Positions 44,376 through 54,300 of a DNA stretch of 64,000 nt are shown piece by piece. This DNA comes from Paenibacillus sp. MMS18-CY102. Lineage in GTDB: Bacteria > Bacillota > Bacilli > Paenibacillales > Paenibacillaceae. The notes under the pieces are model-generated. The model had not been told where the DNA came from and did not search any database. It saw only the letters and a program-made list of their open reading frames with translations. The stretch covers positions 1 through 64,000 of the forward strand of contig NZ_WSTC01000001.1 of assembly GCF_009789195.1 (NCBI RefSeq). Reading direction: 5' to 3'. The position numbers and the translations under genes are program-made. Within the stretch, counting starts at the first letter, position 1. Each line of letters begins with the position of its first letter.

Positions 44376-47315
44376 TCACCTCTCTACCTTTTCCATGACG
44401 AAGGCTTCGAAGATGTCCCCTTCTTGGATGTCGTTAAACTTGTCAAGCGTGATGCCGCACTCATAGCCTTGTGCAACTTCTTTAGCATCATCCTTGTAAC
44501 GTTTCAGCGAGTCGATCTTGCCAGTGAACAAGACGATGCCGCCGCGAGTTAGGCGAGCTTCTGCCGAACGTGTGATTTTGCCGTCCGTTACCATGCAACC
44601 AGCGATCGTACCGACCTTGGTTACTTTGAACAGGTTGCGAACTTCTGCATGACCAATAACAACTTCCTTGAACACCGGATCTAGCATGCCCTTCATCGCG
44701 TGTTCAATTTCATCAATAACATTGTAAATAATGTTATGGAGACGAACATCGACTTTCTCCTGCTCCGCAGCTGCACTAGCTTGCGGTTCTGGACGAACGT
44801 TAAAGCCGATTACGATTGCATTGGATGCAGAAGCCAAATTAACATCGGATTCTGTTACAGCGCCAGCGCCGCTATGAATGACTCTGACGCGAACGCCTTC
44901 GATGTCGATTTTCGCAAGCGCGCCTTTCAATGCCTCTACCGAACCCTGTACGTCACCTTTAATGATGACATTCAGATCCTTGATTTCGCCTTCTTTAATA
45001 TGCTTGTAAAGGTCATCCAGCGTAACGCGAGTCGTCGTCGTAAGCTCGGATTGGCGAGCTTTCGTTGCACGCGTTTCGGCAATTTGACGTGCTTTGCGCT
45101 CGTCTTCGAATGCCAGGAACGGATCGCCTGCAAGCGGAACTTCTGTCAAACCTGTAATTTCCACCGGAGTCGATGGGCCTGCTTCTTTCAGGCGGCGGCC
45201 TTTGTCGTTAACCATTGCGCGAACGCGGCCAAAGCTGTTGCCAGCTACGAAAGCATCGCCGACTTTGAGCGTACCATGCTGTACGAGAACCCGTGCTACT
45301 GGGCCTTTGCCTTTGTCGAGCTCGGCTTCAAGAACCGTACCGCGAGCGCGTTTGTTCGGGTTCGCTTTGTAGTCGTTCACTTCCGCAACGAGCAAGATCA
45401 TTTCAAGCAGGCCTTCTAAGTTAATGCGCTGCTTCGCTGACAGGTTAACGAAGATCGTATCTCCGCCCCACTCTTCCGGTACGAGGCCGTATTCAGTCAG
45501 CTCTTGCTTGATTTTATCCGGATTAGCGCCTTCTTTATCGATTTTGTTAACCGCAACGATGATCGGTACGCCAGCTGCCTTAGCATGGTTTACCGCTTCA
45601 ACTGTTTGTGGCATAACACCGTCGTCAGCAGCTACTACGATAATGGTAATGTCCGTTACTTGTGCACCGCGGGCACGCATGAGCGTAAACGCTTCGTGGC
45701 CAGGGGTATCAAGGAACGTAATTTTCTTATGGTTAACTTCGACTTGGTAAGCACCGATATGCTGCGTAATGCCGCCTGCCTCGCCGCTTGTTACGTTGGA
45801 TTGGCGAATTGCATCAAGCAATGTCGTCTTGCCGTGGTCAACGTGGCCCATAATCGTAACAACAGCTGGACGTGCTTCCAAATCGGACTCTTCGTCATTT
45901 TCTTCCACTGTCTCGAATTGGTCATCCTCGACGCGGATCTTGATCTCTACTTCTTCAACACCCAGTTCCGTAGCGATCAATTGAATCGTATCCAGATCAA
46001 CCTCTTGGTTGATGGTTGCCATTACGCCCATGAAGATCAGCTTCTTGATGACTTCCGAAGCATCCTTATGGAGCAGCTTCGCAAGCTCGCCAACCGTCAT
46101 ATTGCCGCGAACGATAATTTTCTTCGGCGTGTTGTCAATTTTCTCGCGGTGGACTTGTGGTGCGTTGCCACGGCCGTTTCTGCCGCCTTTGCCTCCACGC
46201 CCGTTGCCACGGAAGTTGCCGCCTTTGCCATCATCAAAACGCCTGCTGCCGTTATTGTTGTTGCCGCCTGGCTTCGTCTTTCTCGATGCCCAGTTATTGC
46301 CGCTGTTGTCCGACGGGCGTGCGCCTTGGCCCGAACGGGAGTCAGTCGCTCTGCTCGTGCCGCTTGGTGCGCCACCGCGCGGTGCAGACCCTTGCGAGCC
46401 GCCGCCAAATCCGCCTGGACGTCCACCGCCCTGGCCTGGTGGACGGCTTCCGCCCTGTCCGCCTTGGCCGCTAGGACCGCGATATCCGCCACCTTGGCCG
46501 CCTTGGCCTGGTGGACGGCTTCCGCCCTGTCCGCCTTGGCCGCTAGGACCGCGGTATCCGCCGCCTTGGCCGCCTTGGCCTGGTGGACGGCTTCCGCCCT
46601 GTCCGCCTTGGCCGCTAGGACCGCGGTATCCGCCGCCTTGGCCGCCTTGGCCTGGTGGACGGCTTCCGCCCTGTCCGCCTTGGCCGCGATATCCGCCACC
46701 TTGGCCACCTTGGCCTGGCGGACGGCTTCCGCCCTGCCCGCCTTGGCCGCGGTATCCGCCTTGGCCGCCTTGCCCTTGTGGGCGGCTTCCGCCCTGTCCG
46801 CCTTGGCCGCGGTATCCGCCGCCGCCTTGGCCCGATTGTTGCTGACGTGGAGCTTGTTGTTGTGTCGGCTGTTGTGCCGTATTGCGCTGTTCTTCGCGCG
46901 GCTCCTGTTGCTCGCCTTGTTGGTTGGATGTATTCGTAGTCGTTTTAATAGAATTCATAGTCCCCTGTCTATCCTGTATAAGATTTTTTGGTTCTGATGA
47001 AGGCTGAACCGAAGCCTGTTCAGTAGCCGCGCTTGGCTTGTGCTGCTCAGGTTGGCGCTGCTGCTTAGCAGCGGACGAAACCGTCGCGCTTTCCGAAGCT
47101 CGCTTCACTGCGGCGTTCTGCTTAATATCACGGAAAAATCCTTCAACTTTGGAGACCATTTGGTTCTCCATAACACTCATATGATTGTTGACTGGCAAAT
47201 CCAGCCGTTTCAAAATCGTAATGATTTCTTTACTGCTCATGTTGAGCGATTTGGCATATTCGTATACGCGAAGCTTATCTTTATTGTTATCCTTGCTGTC
47301 CGGTTGTTTTGTCAA
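44376..47315 (-). CDS. infB: Translation initiation factor IF-2
   Basis: This 979-residue GTPase delivers fMet-tRNA to the 30S subunit and promotes subunit joining. An IF2_N domain (about 12-60) is followed by a low-complexity linker. That linker contains a 24-residue Gly/Arg/Pro/Ser repeat (about 162-295). A second IF2_N domain, the G domain ([19 protein letters not shown]), and domains II-IV complete it. It is longer than B. subtilis IF2 (716 aa) because of the linker. The start is a TTG at 47315 with GGAGGTG seven bases upstream, overlapping ylxQ by 29 nt. Confidence 0.97.
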   Translation of the reverse strand: MTKQPDSKDNNKDKLRVYEYAKSLNMSSKEIITILKRLDLPVNNHMSVMENQMVSKVEGFFRDIKQNAAVKRASESATVSSAAKQQRQPEQHKPSAATEQASVQPSSEPKNLIQDRQGTMNSIKTTTNTSNQQGEQQEPREEQRNTAQQPTQQQAPRQQQSGQGGGGYRGQGGQGGSRPQGQGGQGGYRGQGGQGGSRPPGQGGQGGGYRGQGGQGGSRPPGQGGQGGGYRGPSGQGGQGGSRPPGQGGQGGGYRGPSGQGGQGGSRPPGQGGQGGGYRGPSGQGGQGGSRPPGQGGGRPGGFGGGSQGSAPRGGAPSGTSRATDSRSGQGARPSDNSGNNWASRKTKPGGNNNNGSRRFDDGKGGNFRGNGRGGKGGRNGRGNAPQVHREKIDNTPKKIIVRGNMTVGELAKLLHKDASEVIKKLIFMGVMATINQEVDLDTIQLIATELGVEEVEIKIRVEDDQFETVEENDEESDLEARPAVVTIMGHVDHGKTTLLDAIRQSNVTSGEAGGITQHIGAYQVEVNHKKITFLDTPGHEAFTLMRARGAQVTDITIIVVAADDGVMPQTVEAVNHAKAAGVPIIVAVNKIDKEGANPDKIKQELTEYGLVPEEWGGDTIFVNLSAKQRINLEGLLEMILLVAEVNDYKANPNKRARGTVLEAELDKGKGPVARVLVQHGTLKVGDAFVAGNSFGRVRAMVNDKGRRLKEAGPSTPVEITGLTEVPLAGDPFLAFEDERKARQIAETRATKARQSELTTTTRVTLDDLYKHIKEGEIKDLNVIIKGDVQGSVEALKGALAKIDIEGVRVRVIHSGAGAVTESDVNLASASNAIVIGFNVRPEPQASAAAEQEKVDVRLHNIIYNVIDEIEHAMKGMLDPVFKEVVIGHAEVRNLFKVTKVGTIAGCMVTDGKITRSAEARLTRGGIVLFTGKIDSLKRYKDDAKEVAQGYECGITLDKFNDIQEGDIFEAFVMEKVER
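46438..46830 (-). repeat. Tandem repeat in infB (72-bp unit)
   Basis: GGTGGACGGCTTCCGCC recurs at 46438, 46510, 46582 and 46654, exactly 72 bp apart. Shorter variants follow at 46717 and about 46777 (63 and 60 bp). Each full unit codes for 24 residues of [16 protein letters not shown] plus QGGQGGGY. The copies are nearly identical in DNA, pointing to recent expansion. Confidence 0.9.
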
Positions 47316-47631
47316 TATGGTCCACCTCCGAATATGAGGTCAACTGGGTGGCAATCATACGGGCAAAGCCAGCATCGGTTACTGCGATAAGCACCCGCGC
47401 TTCCTTGCCAATTGCCTTGCCCAGTTCCACTCGATCGAACGCTTCAGCCAATTTCACGTTATAAAACCCGCATTTGTCACGAAATTTTTTCTTCGTGTTG
47501 TCTGAAGCATCCCCCGCAACGATGACTAGATGTGCTTTACCTTGACGTATAGACTTTAATACCGTGTCATCACCTGTAACAAGCTTGCCAGCTCTCATTG
47601 CCATGCCGAGATGCGAAAGTGCTTTACTCAT
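47287..47631 (-). CDS. ylxQ: L7Ae-family ribosomal-like protein YlxQ
   Basis: This 114-residue L7Ae/L30e-fold protein probably binds kink-turn RNA. Marks are [17 protein letters not shown] and [16 protein letters not shown] (about 36-52). The start ATG at 47631 overlaps the rnpM stop (ATGAGTAA). It is always found between ylxR and infB in Firmicutes; the precise role is not known. Its 3' end overlaps infB by 29 nt. Confidence 0.92.
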   Translation of the reverse strand: MSKALSHLGMAMRAGKLVTGDDTVLKSIRQGKAHLVIVAGDASDNTKKKFRDKCGFYNVKLAEAFDRVELGKAIGKEARVLIAVTDAGFARMIATQLTSYSEVDHIDKTTGQQG

Positions 47632-47935
47632 CGTCCCCTGCACGCTCCTTGCCAGCAACAAAATCCACCTCAACTGCGATAAAGTCCTGCTCCAGTTGGT
47701 CGTAGATAGCCGGCTCCACCTGGGCCTTAAGCGCCCGATCGAATGACCTGCTCTTCTTCGCCAACCGGAAACAGCTGACTTGTCCGCATAAGTATGCGCC
47801 CCTGCCTGCTTTCTTTCCTGTCAAGTCGATAAGCACATCCCCATCCGGCGTCCGAACGACGCGAATGAGTTCTTTCTTCGCTTTCATTTCTTGGCATGCT
47901 ACGCATTTGCGCAATGGCACCTTTCTCGGTCTCAC
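47624..47935 (-). CDS. rnpM: YlxR/RnpM family RNA-binding protein (DUF448)
   Basis: This 103-residue DUF448 protein has the family marks RKCVACQEMK (about 9-18) and GRGAYLCG (about 44-51). Recent work on B. subtilis YlxR named it RnpM, a modulator of the RNase P RNA. The start is a GTG at 47935 about eight bases after AAAGGGGGG. It overlaps ylxQ by 8 nt. The C-terminal 25 residues are acidic and longer than usual. Confidence 0.92.
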   Translation of the reverse strand: MRPRKVPLRKCVACQEMKAKKELIRVVRTPDGDVLIDLTGKKAGRGAYLCGQVSCFRLAKKSRSFDRALKAQVEPAIYDQLEQDFIAVEVDFVAGKERAGDDE

Positions 47936-47988
47936 CGTGCATCCCCCCTTTCCGAAGCAAGCTTTTCTCTTTAATGCCGATTAGTAAA

Positions 47989-49089
47989 TTAATCGATAGA
48001 GACGGAATCTTGATGCATCGTATCCGACTCGTCCGATTTAGGGCGCCCGAACTCTTGTTCAGCCTGCGTCTCGCTTTTGATATCGATTTTCCAGCCTGTC
48101 AGCTTCGCCGCAAGACGGGCATTCTGGCCTTTAATGCCGATTGCAAGAGATAGTTGATAATCGGGTACGATTACGCGAGCCATCTTCTCCTGTTCAAATA
48201 CGATTACTTCAAGCACCTTCGAAGGGCTCAGTGCGTTTGCTACATATTCGTCGATATTTTCCGACCAGCGGACAATATCGATCTTCTCGCCCTTCAGCTC
48301 GTTGACAATCGTCTGAACACGCATGCCTTTAGGACCAACGCATGAACCAACAGGATCAACTTCAGCGTTGCGCGAGTGAACCGCAATCTTCGAACGGAAG
48401 CCCGCTTCGCGTGCGACCGAGCGAATCTCTACAACGCCGTCATAGATCTCAGGCACTTCAAGCTCGAACAACCGCTTCAACAGTCCTGGATGTGTCCGGG
48501 ACATGATGATTTGCGGCCCTTTGGTCGTGTTTTCAACTTTCGTAATAAACGATTTGACACGGTCGCCATGCTTAAACTTGTCGGTAGGCATCAATTCTGT
48601 AAGCGGAAGCACTGCTTCTACCTTGCCTAAATCAACAAACAGATTACGCGTATCTTGACGCTGAACGATACCATTGACGATATCTTCTTCTTTATCAATA
48701 AACGCGTTATAAATAAGTCCCCGTTCTGCTTCGCGAATGCGCTGCGTTACGACTTGCTTCGCGGTTTGTGCCGCAATACGGCCAAAGTCACGCGGAGTCA
48801 CTTCGATATCAGCGATGTCATCGAGCTGGTAATGAGGGTTAACTTCCCTCGCAGCCTCAACGGTTATTTCCATGCGCGAGTCGAGCACCTCGTCGACAAC
48901 CGTTTTACGCGCATACACTTTGATTACGCCCGTAAAACGGTTCACGTCGACGCGCACGTTCTGCGCAGTGTTAAAATTGCGCTTATAGCTGGAAATGAGC
49001 GCTGCTTCAATTGCATCAATAAGGATATCCTTACTGATCCCTTTCTCTCGCTCGATTTCCTGCAAAGCTTCAATAAACTCCATGCTCAT
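47989..49089 (-). CDS. nusA: Transcription termination/antitermination factor NusA
   Basis: This 366-residue factor binds RNA polymerase and affects pausing, termination and antitermination. It has an N-terminal domain (1-125), S1 (about 135-200), KH1 (about 230-275, GPKGMRVQTIV) and KH2 (about 300-345, GIKGQNARLAAKL). It lacks the acidic repeats of proteobacteria, as normal for Firmicutes. Two close ATG codons (MSMEF) make the exact start uncertain by three codons. It follows rimP; a candidate attenuator upstream of rimP could be controlled by NusA. Confidence 0.97.
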   Translation of the reverse strand: MSMEFIEALQEIEREKGISKDILIDAIEAALISSYKRNFNTAQNVRVDVNRFTGVIKVYARKTVVDEVLDSRMEITVEAAREVNPHYQLDDIADIEVTPRDFGRIAAQTAKQVVTQRIREAERGLIYNAFIDKEEDIVNGIVQRQDTRNLFVDLGKVEAVLPLTELMPTDKFKHGDRVKSFITKVENTTKGPQIIMSRTHPGLLKRLFELEVPEIYDGVVEIRSVAREAGFRSKIAVHSRNAEVDPVGSCVGPKGMRVQTIVNELKGEKIDIVRWSENIDEYVANALSPSKVLEVIVFEQEKMARVIVPDYQLSLAIGIKGQNARLAAKLTGWKIDIKSETQAEQEFGRPKSDESDTMHQDSVSID

Positions 49090-49126
49090 TAGAATGAGCT
49101 CCCCCTTTCATACAAAAACAAACGTG

Positions 49127-49588
49127 CTAGAATACGATAGCCAATCGTGCGGAAGCAACCTTCGCATACGGGATCTCAAAATTTCGTTGGCCCTCACGTA
49201 TCGATACAACTTCCCCGTTGAACGACTGCAGCAAGCCTTCAAATTCCTTCTGGCCCTGAACAGGTTCATACGTTGTCATATAGACATGCTTCCCGACAGC
49301 TTTATGCACGTCTTCCGGTTTCTTAAGCGGACGCTCCGCACCAGGTGATGAGACCTCAAGAAAATAGGCATCCGTAATCGGATCCTTCTGGTCGAGCTGC
49401 TCGCTCAAATATTCGCTGACACGACCGCATTCATCAATGTCAATGCCGCCTTCCTTATCAACGAAAACGCGAAGGAACCAATTGCTGCCTTCCTTCACAT
49501 ATTCCACGTCCACAAGCTCGAACCCATTCTCGTCAATGAAAGGTTTAACCATTTCTTCAACGGTGCTTTTGATTATCGAAATGCTCAA
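49127..49588 (-). CDS. rimP: Ribosome maturation factor RimP
   Basis: This 153-residue two-domain (alpha/beta plus SH3-like) factor is needed for 30S maturation. The motif [18 protein letters not shown] near residues 23-40 and [12 protein letters not shown] near 77-88 are family signatures. The start is a TTG at 49588 about ten bases after GGAGG. It leads the operon to ribF. A sigma-A promoter and a GAAA-loop hairpin lie upstream. Confidence 0.95.
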   Translation of the reverse strand: MSISIIKSTVEEMVKPFIDENGFELVDVEYVKEGSNWFLRVFVDKEGGIDIDECGRVSEYLSEQLDQKDPITDAYFLEVSSPGAERPLKKPEDVHKAVGKHVYMTTYEPVQGQKEFEGLLQSFNGEVVSIREGQRNFEIPYAKVASARLAIVF

Positions 49589-49640
49589 ATGTTACGGACC
49601 TCCCGAATATGACAATGGAAAAATGGCGAGACAAAACGTA

Positions 49641-49662
49641 AAGAGTGGGTTTCCCCACTCTT
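49641..49662 (-). terminator. Hairpin in the rimP leader (candidate attenuator)
   Basis: Perfect stem AAGAGTGGG/CCCACTCTT closed by a GAAA tetraloop, then TTTACGTTTTG on the minus strand. It lies downstream of the promoter at 49697-49726 and upstream of rimP, so it may be a leader terminator rather than only the polC terminator. Confidence 0.65.
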
Positions 49663-49696
49663 CGTTAGCCAGCCTATCCACATCTTTACCAGAAAA

Positions 49697-49726
49697 ATTA
49701 TAACATAACCATATCACAGGTGACAA
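49697..49726 (-). promoter_or_regulatory. Sigma-A promoter of the rimP-nusA-infB operon
   Basis: Minus-strand TTGTCA, 18 bases, TATAAT: the -10 is perfect and the -35 is 5 of 6. It predicts a leader of about 100 nt containing the hairpin at 49641-49662. Confidence 0.72.
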
Positions 49727-49778
49727 CCGCCTATTCGAAAAGCGCAGGCGCTATCAGCGTTGCGGCTGTTCTCCACTA

Positions 49779-52700
49779 CTAGAAGAGCGAGAGCTGATTC
49801 GATTCCGGCAATCCCCGGAAGCAGCCCATCGATCCAAGCACCTCGATAATCGTCTTAGTCGCCTTGGACTTCATTTGGAAGTCTTCAATCGATAAAAATT
49901 CGCCATCATCCCTTGAAGCAGCAATATTGCGTGCCGCGTTGTCTCCAATTCCAGCAATCGCAGCGAACGGCGGTATGAGCGATTTGTCATCCACGATAAA
50001 CTTCGTCGCATCCGAACGGTACAAATCGATAGGCTTGAACGAAAATCCACGAGCGGTCATTTCAAGCGCCATCTCCAGCAGCGAGACGCTGTTCTTTTCC
50101 TTTGGCGTGGCGTTGAAACCCTTCTCCTCAATTTCGACTAGCCTTCTCATGATTGCTTCATAACCTTGGCATAGCAGATCAAGGTCGAAGTCCTCTGCAC
50201 GAACAGTAAAATACGTCGCATAGTATTGAATCGGGTAATAGAGCTTAAAGAATGCGGTACGAACGGCCGAGATGACGTAAGCAGCAGCATGCGCTTTCGG
50301 GAACATGTACTCGATTTTGAGGCAAGAATCAATGTACCACTGCGGCACTTTGCATCGCTTCATCTCTTCGATCCACTCTGGCGTTAGCCCTCTGCCTTTA
50401 CGTACGCTCTCGGTAATTTTGAACGCAAGCGCAGCATCCATTCCCGCCTTATAAATAAGGAAGAGCATGATTTCATCCCGGCAACCGATTACGGTTTTGA
50501 TCGTACAGGTGTTATTTTTGATTAGTTCTTGTGCATTGCCCAGCCAAACGCCCGTACCATGTGAAAGGCCCGATATTTGGAGCAAATCCGCAAAGGTTGA
50601 CGGCTTTGTTTCCTCAAGCATTTGCCGTACGAACTTCGTGCCCATCTCTGGAACGCCGTAGGTCGCAACAGCCGAACGGATCTGCTGTGGCATTACGCCG
50701 AGCGCATCCGTCGAGTTAAACATGCTCATAACCTTCGGGTCATTCATCGGAATTGTCGTCGGGTCCACGTCAGTCAAATCCTGCAGCATCCGCATCATCG
50801 TTGGATCATCGTGCCCGAGTATATCAAGCTTAAGCAAGTTTTCTTCGAAGGCATGGTAGTCAAAATGGGTCGTTTTCCACTCGGCAGTCACGTCATCCGC
50901 CGGATATTGAACCGGTGTTACGTCCTCAACTTCGATATAGGTAGGAACAACGACGATGCCGCCTGGATGCTGTCCCGAGCTGCGCTTCACGCCTGTACAG
51001 CCGGAAGCAAGCCGGCTAAGCTCTGCTCCACGCCATTTCTTCCCTTGCTCCTCCTCATACTTCTTGGCAAACCCATACGCCGTTTTCTCAGCAACTGTAC
51101 CAATCGTGCCCGCACGGAATACGTTTTTATCGCCAAACATAATCTTCGTATAGTTATGGGCAATCGGTTGATATTCACCAGAGAAGTTCAAGTCGATATC
51201 GGGAACTTTGTCCCCCTTAAATCCAAGGAACGTCTCGAACGGAATATCCTGCCCTTCGCCTCTCATGTTCGTTCCGCAGTTCGGGCATGCCTTGTTCGGC
51301 AAGTCGAACCCGCTGCGAATGCTGCCGTCCAGGAACCATTCGCTGTGCTTACATGCTTCGTTCGGGCACAAGTAATGCGGCGGGAGCGGATTAACTTCCG
51401 AAATGCCAAGGAACGTTGCTACGATTGATGAGCCTACGGAACCCCGAGAACCAACCAGATAGCCGTCTTGGTTCGATTTTTTTACCAAACGCTCGGAAAT
51501 CAAATAGTTGGCAGAGAAGCCATAGCCGATAATCGGAACAAGCTCTTTCTCTAGCCGCTGCACGATAACGTCTGGCACTTCTTCACCGTAGAGGCGCTTG
51601 GCCGTATCATAACAGGTCGTCCGAATTTCTTCTTCTGCCCCTTCGATAATTGGCGTAAATAGCTTAGAAGGGAACATGTCGAACTTCTCAAATCGGTCTG
51701 CCAGCTCGTTCGTGTTGCGCACGACAACTTCGAATGCCTTGTCTTCGCCAAGGAAAGCGAATTCCCGAAGCATCTCGTCCGTTGTCCGGAAATGCGCGTC
51801 CGGCTTGCGCATCCCTTTGAGCGGGCTGAAGCCTGTAATGCCTTGAATGGTAATATCACGGAACACTTTGTCACGCGGGTTCAAATAATGCACGTTCCCC
51901 GTTGCAATGACCATCTTGTCCAGCTTTGCCCCTATTCGGATAACCCGGCGGAGCGCCTCTTCAATCTCTGCCCTGCTGCTTACTAAGCCTTTCTCAACGA
52001 GATGCATATAAAAGTCGACAGGCTGGATTTCAAGGACATCATAGTACTGTGCAACATCCTCGGCTTCTTCCTCGGTCTTATTGAGCACACTCTCGAAAAA
52101 TTCGCCCTTCTCGCAGCCGGAAATGATCAGCAGTCCTTCGCGAAGCGATGTAAGCTTGCTCTTCGGAATGCATGCGACCCGTTTGAAATGCTCTGTATGC
52201 GAAAGCGAAATCAGCTTAAACAAATTTTTCTTCCCTACAGCGTTTAAGGCGTAAATTCCGCAATGGAAAGGACGGCTATTGGACAGGTCCAAGCCGGCAT
52301 AGTCATTTAATTGATGAAGGCCCGTTACATTGCGTTCGTTACAGTCTTTGATCAAGCCATATAAAATGCCGCCTAATGCGATGGAATCGTCGATCGCGCG
52401 GTGATGGTTTTCAAGATTGATTTTATAACGGGCCGATAGCGTGTTGAGCCTATGATTTTTCATCGTCGGATGAAGGAAACGTGCAAGTTCTAGCGTATCG
52501 AGCACCGGATTCATAATCTCTGGCAATCCAATCGCTTTACAATTCGCCTGAAGAAAACCGATATCGAACCGGGCATTATGGGCTACTAAGACGCAATCGC
52601 CAATAAACGAAATAAACTCACGAAGCTTCGGCTCAAGCTCTGGCGCATCTGCGACCATTTCATCCGTAATATTCGTTAACTGCTGGATATGATAAGGTAT

Positions 52701-54098
52701 TTTCTCGTGCGGATTAATGAATGTGGAGAACCGGCCAATTTCTTGTCCGCCACGCATCTTTACGCCCGCGAGCTCGATAATTTTGCAATTAATGATCGAC
52801 AAGCCCGTAGTCTCGATATCAAATACGACATATTCGGTATCCGCAAGCGTCTCTTCCCTCGGATTGATGACCATCGGTACCGCATCATTGATGACGTTCG
52901 CTTCTAAGCCAAACAACACGTTAATGCCATGCTTCTTGGCCGCTTTCGCTGCCTCTGGATAACAGTGCACATTGCTATGGTCAGTAACCGCTATTGCCTT
53001 ATGTCCCCATTTGGCGGCGGTCTTCACATAATCGCTAATCGAAGCAACAGCATCCATCGTACTCATCGTGGAGTGCAAATGGAATTCTACCCGTTTCTCA
53101 GCCGCTTCATCTTTTCGGTCAGCAGGCGCTTTTACTTCATGCAAATCATTGGGCATCATAACGAGCTCAGGCTCCATCATGAAACGATCGTATTCGACGC
53201 GCCCTCTTGCTTTAATCCATTTGCCATTCGACAGCTGGCTGAGTATTTTAACGTCTTCCTTCGTCTTCGCAAACATTTTCATTGCAATCGAATCCGAGAA
53301 GTCAGTGACGTTAAAAGTGAACAAGGTGCTGCCGTTTCGCAGCTCCTTCGATTCCAAGCCGAATACGGTACCTTGAACCGCGATCTTCTTCTCTTCTTCC
53401 CGAATATTCATAATTGGAACAGCCTCGTCCCGAATATCATACCCGACAGCCAACGGCAGTTCGCCATCGTCCACCGGTTCGTCAAACGATTCTGGTGGCG
53501 AGCTTTCCATGATTTGCTGTATCGCTTCGCGCTCTTCCCGCTCCACTTTGCGCTGAAACTCTTCATAGGCTTCTTGCCGTCCCTGATTGCTCTGTGCGCC
53601 TGCTTTCAGCTTCACATGCACAGTCCGGGCGAATCGGTCCATATAAAAGCGAGCAACCGCCTCATCAATACCCTTTTTCTTCGCTAATTCTAGGCCTGTG
53701 GCATCCATCATGCTCAAGGTAAACTGGTCGCCATCCGCTTCATATCCAGCTCGTGAAAGCCAGCCATTCACGGAAGCCATCTCCCGCTGTGCCCATTTTA
53801 CGAACAACGGCCAATATTCTTGTGTAATGGCTGACGTTTCAACCGATTGGTCATAATGCATAACGACTGTGATCGCCGCGATATGGGATAACCGTTCAGA
53901 AACCGCTCTGCAAAATAAAGAAAAGGAAGCCCACGGCACGATCGCCGTTTTGTGAAGGTGAATCGTCCATTCACGATTGCTCTCGCTTACGACGACACGT
54001 TCAATCTGCCCATCTTGAAAGTTAGACCGCATCAAATCTGCGGGAATTTGTGCTTGGTTCATAAGCAGCTCAAACCGTTCACGCTTATGATTAGTCAT
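49779..54098 (-). CDS. polC: DNA polymerase III alpha subunit PolC (Gram-positive type)
   Basis: This 1439-residue replicative polymerase has a built-in proofreading exonuclease. In order: an N-terminal region, an OB fold (about 235-320), PHP split by the DEDDh exonuclease (about 425-590, starting FDIETTG), the polymerase core, zinc-finger (CPNEACKH...CPNCG, about 930-965) and tandem HhH/C-terminal domains. Length equals B. subtilis PolC (1437). The start ATG follows AAGAGG/AAGGGG. It is transcribed alone between two terminators. Confidence 0.98.
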   Translation of the reverse strand: MTNHKRERFELLMNQAQIPADLMRSNFQDGQIERVVVSESNREWTIHLHKTAIVPWASFSLFCRAVSERLSHIAAITVVMHYDQSVETSAITQEYWPLFVKWAQREMASVNGWLSRAGYEADGDQFTLSMMDATGLELAKKKGIDEAVARFYMDRFARTVHVKLKAGAQSNQGRQEAYEEFQRKVEREEREAIQQIMESSPPESFDEPVDDGELPLAVGYDIRDEAVPIMNIREEEKKIAVQGTVFGLESKELRNGSTLFTFNVTDFSDSIAMKMFAKTKEDVKILSQLSNGKWIKARGRVEYDRFMMEPELVMMPNDLHEVKAPADRKDEAAEKRVEFHLHSTMSTMDAVASISDYVKTAAKWGHKAIAVTDHSNVHCYPEAAKAAKKHGINVLFGLEANVINDAVPMVINPREETLADTEYVVFDIETTGLSIINCKIIELAGVKMRGGQEIGRFSTFINPHEKIPYHIQQLTNITDEMVADAPELEPKLREFISFIGDCVLVAHNARFDIGFLQANCKAIGLPEIMNPVLDTLELARFLHPTMKNHRLNTLSARYKINLENHHRAIDDSIALGGILYGLIKDCNERNVTGLHQLNDYAGLDLSNSRPFHCGIYALNAVGKKNLFKLISLSHTEHFKRVACIPKSKLTSLREGLLIISGCEKGEFFESVLNKTEEEAEDVAQYYDVLEIQPVDFYMHLVEKGLVSSRAEIEEALRRVIRIGAKLDKMVIATGNVHYLNPRDKVFRDITIQGITGFSPLKGMRKPDAHFRTTDEMLREFAFLGEDKAFEVVVRNTNELADRFEKFDMFPSKLFTPIIEGAEEEIRTTCYDTAKRLYGEEVPDVIVQRLEKELVPIIGYGFSANYLISERLVKKSNQDGYLVGSRGSVGSSIVATFLGISEVNPLPPHYLCPNEACKHSEWFLDGSIRSGFDLPNKACPNCGTNMRGEGQDIPFETFLGFKGDKVPDIDLNFSGEYQPIAHNYTKIMFGDKNVFRAGTIGTVAEKTAYGFAKKYEEEQGKKWRGAELSRLASGCTGVKRSSGQHPGGIVVVPTYIEVEDVTPVQYPADDVTAEWKTTHFDYHAFEENLLKLDILGHDDPTMMRMLQDLTDVDPTTIPMNDPKVMSMFNSTDALGVMPQQIRSAVATYGVPEMGTKFVRQMLEETKPSTFADLLQISGLSHGTGVWLGNAQELIKNNTCTIKTVIGCRDEIMLFLIYKAGMDAALAFKITESVRKGRGLTPEWIEEMKRCKVPQWYIDSCLKIEYMFPKAHAAAYVISAVRTAFFKLYYPIQYYATYFTVRAEDFDLDLLCQGYEAIMRRLVEIEEKGFNATPKEKNSVSLLEMALEMTARGFSFKPIDLYRSDATKFIVDDKSLIPPFAAIAGIGDNAARNIAASRDDGEFLSIEDFQMKSKATKTIIEVLGSMGCFRGLPESNQLSLF

Positions 54099-54183
54099 GT
54101 GCCTCTTGCCCCTTCCATCGGCCTTGTACCCGTACTCATCGACAAGTGTCTAGCCATGTCGAATCTTGTGTTCATCGAATCTC

Positions 54184-54213
54184 ATTATACTTGATTCTCA
54201 GCGGTTATGGCAT
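54184..54213 (-). promoter_or_regulatory. Candidate promoter of polC
   Basis: Minus-strand ATGCCA, 18 bases, TATAAT. The -10 is perfect and the -35 matches 4 of 6; it sits about 85 bp before polC. Confidence 0.45.
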
Positions 54214-54245
54214 GCAGGAATTGTTCCAATTAACGCCGAAACGAA

Positions 54246-54279
54246 AGCGGCTCCCCTCTCTTGCAATAGGGGAGCCGCT
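54246..54279 (-). terminator. Terminator of proS
   Basis: Perfect 12-bp stem AGCGGCTCCCCT/AGGGGAGCCGCT with TTTCGTTT following on the minus strand. Confidence 0.8.
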
Positions 54280-54300
54280 AGTAGAGCATGCTAACAACAA

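Noticed and set aside
46438-46830. CRISPR array
   Set aside because: The repeats are head-to-tail with no unique spacers and lie inside the infB coding frame.
45504-46997. Long plus-strand frames opposite infB (45504-46997 and 46009-46845)
   Set aside because: They are Pro/Trp- or Ala-rich translations of the reverse of the infB Gly-rich repeat, with no ribosome site; the minus-strand gene is certain.
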